Assembly: GCF_001613225.1 (NCBI RefSeq)
Contig: NZ_BDBY01000365.1
Location: 1-38,247 of the forward strand
Source: Nocardia pseudovaccinii NBRC 100343
GTDB lineage: Bacteria; Actinomycetota; Actinomycetes; Mycobacteriales; Mycobacteriaceae
DNA: 38,247 nt
Direction: 5' to 3'
Shown: positions 33,713 to 38,247 of the stretch, piece after piece
How positions within the stretch are numbered: position 1 is the first letter of the stretch
Layout: every line of letters begins with the position of its first letter
Notes under the pieces: generated by a model
What the model was told of the DNA's origin: nothing
What the model saw: only the letters and a program-made list of their open reading frames with translations
Databases searched by the model: none
Program-made: the position numbers and the translations under genes

Positions 33713-35173
33713 TCAGCCGTCCAGTCCGGCGCGGACACCTCCCTCGATGCGCTTGCCGAGCTCGGCGTCCACGTTCTTCCAGTATTCGAAGACCCGGGAC
33801 AGCACCGGCTCGCGCACACCGCCGAGCACATGGCCGACGATATTGTCCACTAGACGATCTCGCTGCTCGTCGTCGAAGACCTCACGGACCAGCGTGCCCG
33901 CCTGGGCGAAGTCGCCGTCCTCGGCATGCTCGAGATAACCGGCGCGCACGACGGTCGGGTCGAACTCCCAGACGCCGCCATCGGGCGCCCGCTCCGGATC
34001 CGCATGCGGGCCACCGAACGAATTCGGGGCGTAGACAGGCACATTCGCGTCGTTGTAGTCATAGCGCATCGCGCCCTCCTTGGAATAGGAGTTCACCTCC
34101 GCGGCGCGTGCGCGGTTCGGCGGCAGCTGCGCGTAGTTGGTGCCGATGCGGTAGCGGTGCGCGTCCGCGTAGGCGAACACCCGGCCGAGCAACATTTTGT
34201 CGGGCGAAAAGCCTATGCCTGGAACGACATTCGAGGGTTCGAAGGCGGCCTGCTCGATATCGACGAAGTAGTTGCCAGGATTGCGGTTCAGCGTCCACTT
34301 GCCGACCTCGATCAGCGGGTAGTCCCGATGCGACCACACCTTGGTCAGGTCGAACGGGTTGAAGCGGTAACCCTCGGCTTCGGCGACCGGCATGACCTGC
34401 ACGTACAGGGTCCAGCTCGGGAACTCGCCGCGCTCGATCGCCTCGTACAGATCGCGGCGGTGGTAGTCGGCATCCGCACCGGCCAAGCGATCGGCCTCGG
34501 CCTGGGGCAGGTAGTCGATGCCCTGATCGGTCTTGAAGTGGTATTTCACCCAGAAGCGCGCACCGGCGGCATTGATCCACTGGTAGGTGTGCGAGCCGTA
34601 GCCGTTCATATGACGGTAGGTCTTCGGGATGCCGCGGTCACCCATCAGCCAGGTGACCTGGTGGGCGGTCTCCGGACGCAGGGTCCAGAAGTCCCACTGC
34701 ATATTGTGATCGCGCAGGCCGCTGCCGGGCAGGCGCTTCTGCGAACGGATGAAGTCCGGGAACTTTATCGGATCCTTGATGAAGAAGACCGGGGTGTTGT
34801 TGCCGACAAGGTCGTAGTTGCCGTCCTCGGTGTAGAACTTCACCGCGAAACCCCGTGGGTCGCGCCAGGTGTCGGGGCTGCCCTGTTCGCCCGCGACGGT
34901 GGAGAACCGTGCCAGCGATTCGGTGCGTGCACCCGGCTGGAACAGCTTGGCCTTGGTGTAGCGACTCACGTCATTGGTCACCACCAGCTCGCCGTATGCG
35001 CCCGCGCCCTTGGCGTGCACGATCCGCTCCGGCACCCGCTCCCGATTGAACTGGGCGAGCTTTTCGATGAGGTAGTGGTCGTGCAACAGGATCGGACCCT
35101 GGGTGCCCGCGGTGAGCGATTCGTTATCGCTCGATACCGGCGTTCCGGTGTTGGTGGTGGTCGGCTTGGTCAT
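33713..35173 (-). CDS. katA: Catalase, small-subunit haem type
   Basis: Monofunctional haem catalase (EC 1.11.1.6) of clade-3 size, 486 residues. Active-site His53 (RIVHAKGAGAYG), Asn in DLVGNNTPVFFIKDP (about 125) and the haem-ligand Tyr335 in RVFAYADAHRYRIG are present; QWDFWTLRPETAHQVTWLMGDRGIPK is typical. It starts MTKPTTTNTG; a perfect AAGGAGG lies 6 nt upstream of ATG 35173, inside the furA coding region. The first 50 nt overlap furA, so the two are transcribed together and probably coupled in translation. Confidence 0.96.
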   Translation of the reverse strand: MTKPTTTNTGTPVSSDNESLTAGTQGPILLHDHYLIEKLAQFNRERVPERIVHAKGAGAYGELVVTNDVSRYTKAKLFQPGARTESLARFSTVAGEQGSPDTWRDPRGFAVKFYTEDGNYDLVGNNTPVFFIKDPIKFPDFIRSQKRLPGSGLRDHNMQWDFWTLRPETAHQVTWLMGDRGIPKTYRHMNGYGSHTYQWINAAGARFWVKYHFKTDQGIDYLPQAEADRLAGADADYHRRDLYEAIERGEFPSWTLYVQVMPVAEAEGYRFNPFDLTKVWSHRDYPLIEVGKWTLNRNPGNYFVDIEQAAFEPSNVVPGIGFSPDKMLLGRVFAYADAHRYRIGTNYAQLPPNRARAAEVNSYSKEGAMRYDYNDANVPVYAPNSFGGPHADPERAPDGGVWEFDPTVVRAGYLEHAEDGDFAQAGTLVREVFDDEQRDRLVDNIVGHVLGGVREPVLSRVFEYWKNVDAELGKRIEGGVRAGLDG

Positions 35174-35615
35174 CGGCAGCCTCCTTCGCTGAATGTGTAC
35201 GGCAGGTCGGGCACAGACCCCAGAAGACGACCTCGGCCTCGTCGATCACGAACCCGTGGGCGTCCTCGGGTTCCAGGCAGGGGGCCGCGCCCACGACACA
35301 GTCGACATCGACGACCGTGTCGCAGCTTCGGCACACCAGATGGTGATGGTTGTCCGCGACTCTCGTCTCGTACAGCGCGGGCGAACCGGCGGGTTCGATG
35401 CGCCGCAGGATTCCGGCATTCACGCAGGCCCGGAGCACGTCATAGACGGCCTGTGTGGATACCGAGCCCAGAGTTTCGCGGACGGTGGCGGCCACCCGAT
35501 CGGCATCCGAATGCGGTCGGGCCGCCACCGCGGCCAACACCGCGACCCGTGGGGCGGTGACCCGCAGGCCAGCCGCGCGCAAGCGTTCGCGCGGATCGGT
35601 GAGGTTGGTGTGCAT
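35124..35615 (-). CDS. furA: Fur-family peroxide regulator (FurA/CatR-like)
   Basis: 163-residue metal-dependent repressor. Winged helix (about 1-75: RLRAAGLRVTAPRVAVLAAVAA, STQAVYDVLRACVNAGILRRI); regulatory metal site HHHLVCRSCD (His90-92); zinc cysteines Cys95/Cys98 and Cys135/Cys138 (LCPTC). The His/Asp-rich tail (DDQADHHQHR) is encoded by the part that overlaps katA. Next to a catalase this is almost certainly a PerR/FurA-type H2O2 sensor that represses its own operon. ATG 35615 is used; no Shine-Dalgarno precedes it, and TATAAC on the minus strand (35631-35626) lies close upstream, so a very short or absent leader is likely. Confidence 0.92.
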   Translation of the reverse strand: MHTNLTDPRERLRAAGLRVTAPRVAVLAAVAARPHSDADRVAATVRETLGSVSTQAVYDVLRACVNAGILRRIEPAGSPALYETRVADNHHHLVCRSCDTVVDVDCVVGAAPCLEPEDAHGFVIDEAEVVFWGLCPTCRTHSAKEAADDQADHHQHRNAGIER

Positions 35616-35625
35616 GCATCCGATG

Positions 35626-35674
35626 GTTATATATTTTCTAGAATTAGTCAAGAATTTGGAGAGTTCCAGAAAAT
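35626..35674 (-). promoter_or_regulatory. furA-katA promoter and candidate operator
   Basis: AT-rich island in GC-rich DNA. ATTTTCTAGAA (35633-35643) and TTCCAGAAAAT (35664-35674) form an 11-bp inverted repeat with one mismatch, and each holds a TTCYAGAA palindrome. TATAAC (35631-35626, minus strand) could be the -10. These are plausible FurA binding sites. Confidence 0.55.
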
Positions 35675-35754
35675 GAGCTTGTCGCGCGGGCCCAGCCAGC
35701 GGATGTGGCGGGGTCATGGAAGACCCCGGGCGGCTGCGTGCTTCGAGAAGCAAG

Positions 35755-37098
35755 CGGGACGCCGATGCCGCGCACCTCCGGGCACCGATGCCGCGCACCT
35801 CCAAGACGGAGATGCCGCACACCTTCAGAGCACAGGTATCGCACACCCCGAGGCGCGGACGACCCGCAGCTTCAGGGACGCCGGTGACGCGCCCGCCCAA
35901 AGACGCAGACCGACAGCGCAGACGACGCGCAGCTCCCCCGGGACGCCGGTGACGCGCACCTCCGGGCAGGAGATACCACACACCTCCAGGACGCAGACCG
36001 ACAGTGCAGACGACGCGCAGTTCCCAAGAACGCCGGTGACGCGCAAGTTCCCTGGGACGCGGTGACGCGCACCTCCGGGCACGAAGATGCTGCGCACCTC
36101 CAGGGCACAGACACCACGCACCCCGCAGACGACGCGCAGCTCAGGGGACGCCATGACCCACACCGCCGAGAGGGGAGATCCGCACACCAGGGCGCAGACA
36201 ACGCGCACCACCGGGACGGAGATCCCACGGACCTCCGGGGCAGATATTCACATACCCCAGTACGCAGACGCCACACCGGCGCGGACGACGGGCAACTCCA
36301 GCAACGCCATGACCCACACCGCCGAGACGGGAGATCCGCACACCCAGGGCGCAGACAACGCGCACCCCTGGGACAGAGACGACGCGCGGCCGCGAACTCC
36401 CAGAGACGCCGGTGACGCAAACCTCCCACCTCCGGGCTCTCGGCAGCACGTGAATACTGACCCTGGCACACATTCCGTGATCGTCCGCCGTTGCCGCCCA
36501 CCCGAAATGCACTACTGGACAAGTGATCACGTGGAACTGACGGCGGCACTCTCTCGGCCGATGCCGCCACTAGTTCCACCTGATCGACCGACCAACAGCG
36601 CGGAATGTGAGGGGGTGGCGGTGCCGCGGGGGGGTACGGATTGTGGGCTAGAGCCACGATTTGGCTGCCGTTGGCTTGGGCACCGAGACGCCGCACACCC
36701 GGGGACGCACACGCCATGCGCCCCTACAGCCGAGACGACGCGCGGCTCAGGGACGCTGTGACCCATACACCTCAAAAGCGGGAGATCCACAAACCTCGGG
36801 GCGCAGACGACCCGCAGCTGCAGGGACGCCGGTGACGCGCGCCCCCAAGACGCAGATTGACAGTGCAGACGACGCGCAGTTCCCAAGGACGCCGGTGACG
36901 CACAGTTCCCGGGACCGCTGGTGACGCACACCTCCGGGGGCGAAGATGCCGCACCCTCAGGACGCATACCACGCAACCCGGCGCAGCTCAGGGACGCCGT
37001 GACGCGCATACCTGAAAACGGGAGATCCACATACCCCGGGGCGCAGACGCCGCGCACCCCTGGGATGCAGATGACGCGCGGTTCCAGGACGCCGACGA
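35755..37098. repeat. Degenerate ~24-bp tandem repeat array with higher-order units
   Basis: About 1.35 kb made of variants of GGGACGCCGGTGACGCGCAC followed by CTCC, spaced 23-25 nt. First copies start near 35757, 35780 and 35804. Longer units recur: one with GACGCAGACCGACAG... (35902, 35990, 36849) and one with ACGCCATGACCCACACCGCC... (36148, 36304 and, more diverged, 36753, 36994). The plus strand is T-poor (for example 14 A and 3 T in 36121-36180). All six frames are mostly open because stop triplets are rare, not because they code: the period shifts between 23 and 25. A non-repetitive core of about 250 nt (36440-36690) splits the array. Confidence 0.85.
36525..36585. repeat. Long imperfect hairpin in the array core
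   Basis: Arms 36525-36548 and 36562-36585: 20 Watson-Crick pairs and one G-T among 24, in blocks GATCA/TGATC, TGGAACT/AGTTCCA and GGCGGCA/TGCCGCC, with a 13-nt loop. It lies in the only non-repetitive stretch of the array. Confidence 0.75.
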
Positions 37099-37138
37099 TG
37101 CGCTGTCCCCCGGATGGGGTGGCTCGGCCGGGCCTGTT

Positions 37139-38247
37139 TCAGGAGCGGAACTTCTTGGCTCGCATGTACTTCGCGAGTTCGTCGTACGTCCCGTCATTAT
37201 TGGCGAATTCGATTACGTTGCGGGCGGATTCGAACCAGGGGCCCGCGCTCGGCTTGATCTGGCTCAGTGCGACCTCGATATCGGCCATGCCGACAGGACG
37301 CACGGTGCCGGTGCTGATCGAGTCGGCCATCGCCAATTGTGTTGCCGAAGTACAGATGTGGGCCAGATCGGCACCGGAGAAGCCGTCGGTGCGCCGCACG
37401 ATCGCCGGGAGATCGATGCCCGCGACCGGACGATCCTTCAGGTGGTAGTGCAGGATCGCCCGGCGCGCATCCGAATCCGGCAGGCCGACCAGGATCATGC
37501 GGTCGAACCGGCCGGGGCGGCGCAGGGCGACATCGAGGTCCCAGGGGTGGTTGGTGGCGCCGAGGATGTAGATGCCGTCGTTGCTGTGGGTGGCCGAATC
37601 CATCTCGTTGAGCAGCTGATTCACCACATTACGCATCCAGGTCGAACCCGACATCTGACTGCGCTTGTGCCCGAGTGCGTCGACCTCGTCGAGGAACAGC
37701 ACACAGGGCGCATTGCGTCGGGCCATTTCGAAGACCTCGTGCAGATTGCGCTCACCGGAACCGTGGTAGATATCGAGGATGTCGGCGATCTCGATCGGGT
37801 AGAAGTTCGCACCGATTTCACCGGCGACCGCCGCGGCGATGAAGGTCTTACCGCAGCCGGGCGGGCCGTAGAGCAGCAATCCGCCGCGCGCGGAAGTGCC
37901 GAAAGCCTTGGCGAATCCCGGATTTCGGATCGGACCGAGCAGGGTGAGTTCGAGCTGACGCTTCACATCCTGCATGCCACCGACATCGGCCAGCTTGACC
38001 GTGGGCTTCTCGAATACGCCGACATCGGAGTCTGTGACGAATTCACGCGAGCCCTCATCAATGAATGCGGGCGCGATGATATCGCCGACCTGCTCTTCGG
38101 CGGCCGCCCAATCATATTGCGACGGATCGTCTTTCGCCTCATCCGGTGCCGACTCGTTCGGCATGGTGTTGCTCGGCGTCGGCGCGCTCAACGTCGGCTG
38201 ATTTAGCGTCGACTGATTCAGCGTCGGCTCACTCGGCGACAGCGGGC
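37139..38247 (-). CDS. AAA+ family ATPase (N-terminus may lie outside window)
   Basis: Cytoplasmic single-domain AAA+ ATPase resembling VCP/FtsH-type modules. Numbered from the TTG at 38191: VKLADVGGMQDVKRQL (66-80), Walker A GPPGCGKT (109-116), pore-region IADILDIYHGSGERN, Walker B VLFLDEVDALG (164-174), SRH TNHPWDLDVALRRPGRFDR (213-231) and GFSGADL in the lid. Arginine fingers and sensor residues appear intact. The frame is open to the window edge; starts inside the window are TTG 38191 or ATG 38164. Upstream codons give five-residue repeats ending in Thr (PSEPT, LNQST, LNQPT, LSAPT), so a longer, disordered N-terminus is likely. Substrate unknown; relatives often sit beside TPR proteins. 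Confidence 0.9.
   Translation of the reverse strand, partial: PLSPSEPTLNQSTLNQPTLSAPTPSNTMPNESAPDEAKDDPSQYDWAAAEEQVGDIIAPAFIDEGSREFVTDSDVGVFEKPTVKLADVGGMQDVKRQLELTLLGPIRNPGFAKAFGTSARGGLLLYGPPGCGKTFIAAAVAGEIGANFYPIEIADILDIYHGSGERNLHEVFEMARRNAPCVLFLDEVDALGHKRSQMSGSTWMRNVVNQLLNEMDSATHSNDGIYILGATNHPWDLDVALRRPGRFDRMILVGLPDSDARRAILHYHLKDRPVAGIDLPAIVRRTDGFSGADLAHICTSATQLAMADSISTGTVRPVGMADIEVALSQIKPSAGPWFESARNVIEFANNDGTYDELAKYMRAKKFRS
38177..38236. repeat. Four 15-bp tandem repeats at the ATPase N-terminus
   Basis: Units CGTCGGCGCGCTCAA, CGTCGGCTGATTTAG, CGTCGACTGATTCAG and CGTCGGCTCACTCGG follow each other in frame (38177-38236) and encode pentapeptides on the minus strand. They are a site of likely length variation. 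Confidence 0.75.

Noticed and set aside
35872..37057. Long open frames on both strands through the repeat array
   Set aside because: All frames are open because the repeats lack stop triplets; the unit length is not a constant multiple of 3, there are no ribosome-binding sites, and translations are low-complexity with Arg/Cys/Pro bias.
35755..37098. CRISPR array
   Set aside because: Units follow each other with no unique spacers, vary strongly and show period drift of 23-25 nt; there are no cas genes nearby.

Overview
The window looks like chromosomal DNA of a high-GC mycolate actinomycete, most likely Nocardia or a close relative. The main reason is gene order: from position 1 to about 23.5 kb it follows the Mycobacterium tuberculosis block Rv3663c-Rv3683 almost gene for gene (dppD-C-B-A, acs, a holin-family protein, an EphE-like hydrolase, marP, NUDIX, thioredoxin-like, nth, a small membrane protein, crp, MBL hydrolase, RidA, DUF4177, two Get3-like ATPases, whiB4, ponA2, metallophosphoesterase). 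I recalled this order from memory; no search was run. The high GC, frequent GTG starts, 4-nt overlaps and apparent leaderless genes fit the assignment.

Layout. 1-4.5 kb (minus): a peptide ABC-transporter operon, with the dual-ATPase gene cut by the window start. 4.9-7.0 kb: acetyl-CoA synthetase. 7.1-9.9 kb (plus): NhaA, a holin-like membrane protein and an alpha/beta hydrolase that lacks the usual nucleophile. 10-13.4 kb (minus): nth, thioredoxin-like, NUDIX and marP, each overlapping the next by 4 nt. 13.4-14.5 kb: a small membrane protein and Crp. 14.6-16.1 kb (minus): DUF4177, ridA and MBL. 16.5-18.7 kb: two Get3/ArsA-like ATPases. 18.8-23.5 kb: whiB4, ponA2, a YqeY-like gene and a metallophosphoesterase. 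23.8-25.2 kb: a membrane-anchored hypothetical protein and tRNA-Pro(CGG).

From about 25.6 kb the content is accessory. An FCD-type GntR regulator sits directly before urea carboxylase and allophanate hydrolase, an ATP-dependent urea breakdown pathway. A FAD monooxygenase follows, preceded by a tandem array of operator-like palindromes. Next come three hairpins with one conserved loop and different stems, a 19-29 codon ORF for a hydrophobic peptide, and a convergent furA-katA peroxide-defence operon with a 50-nt gene overlap.

The strangest part is about 35.75-37.1 kb. It is a T-poor, degenerate ~24-bp repeat array with higher-order units, split by a non-repetitive core that holds a 24-nt-arm hairpin, and I see no believable gene in it. 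It ends next to an AAA+ ATPase whose N-terminal coding region is itself made of 15-bp repeats and runs off the window. The array, the conserved-loop hairpins and the operator array are the best candidates for something undescribed. All assignments come from reading sequence and recalled family knowledge only.
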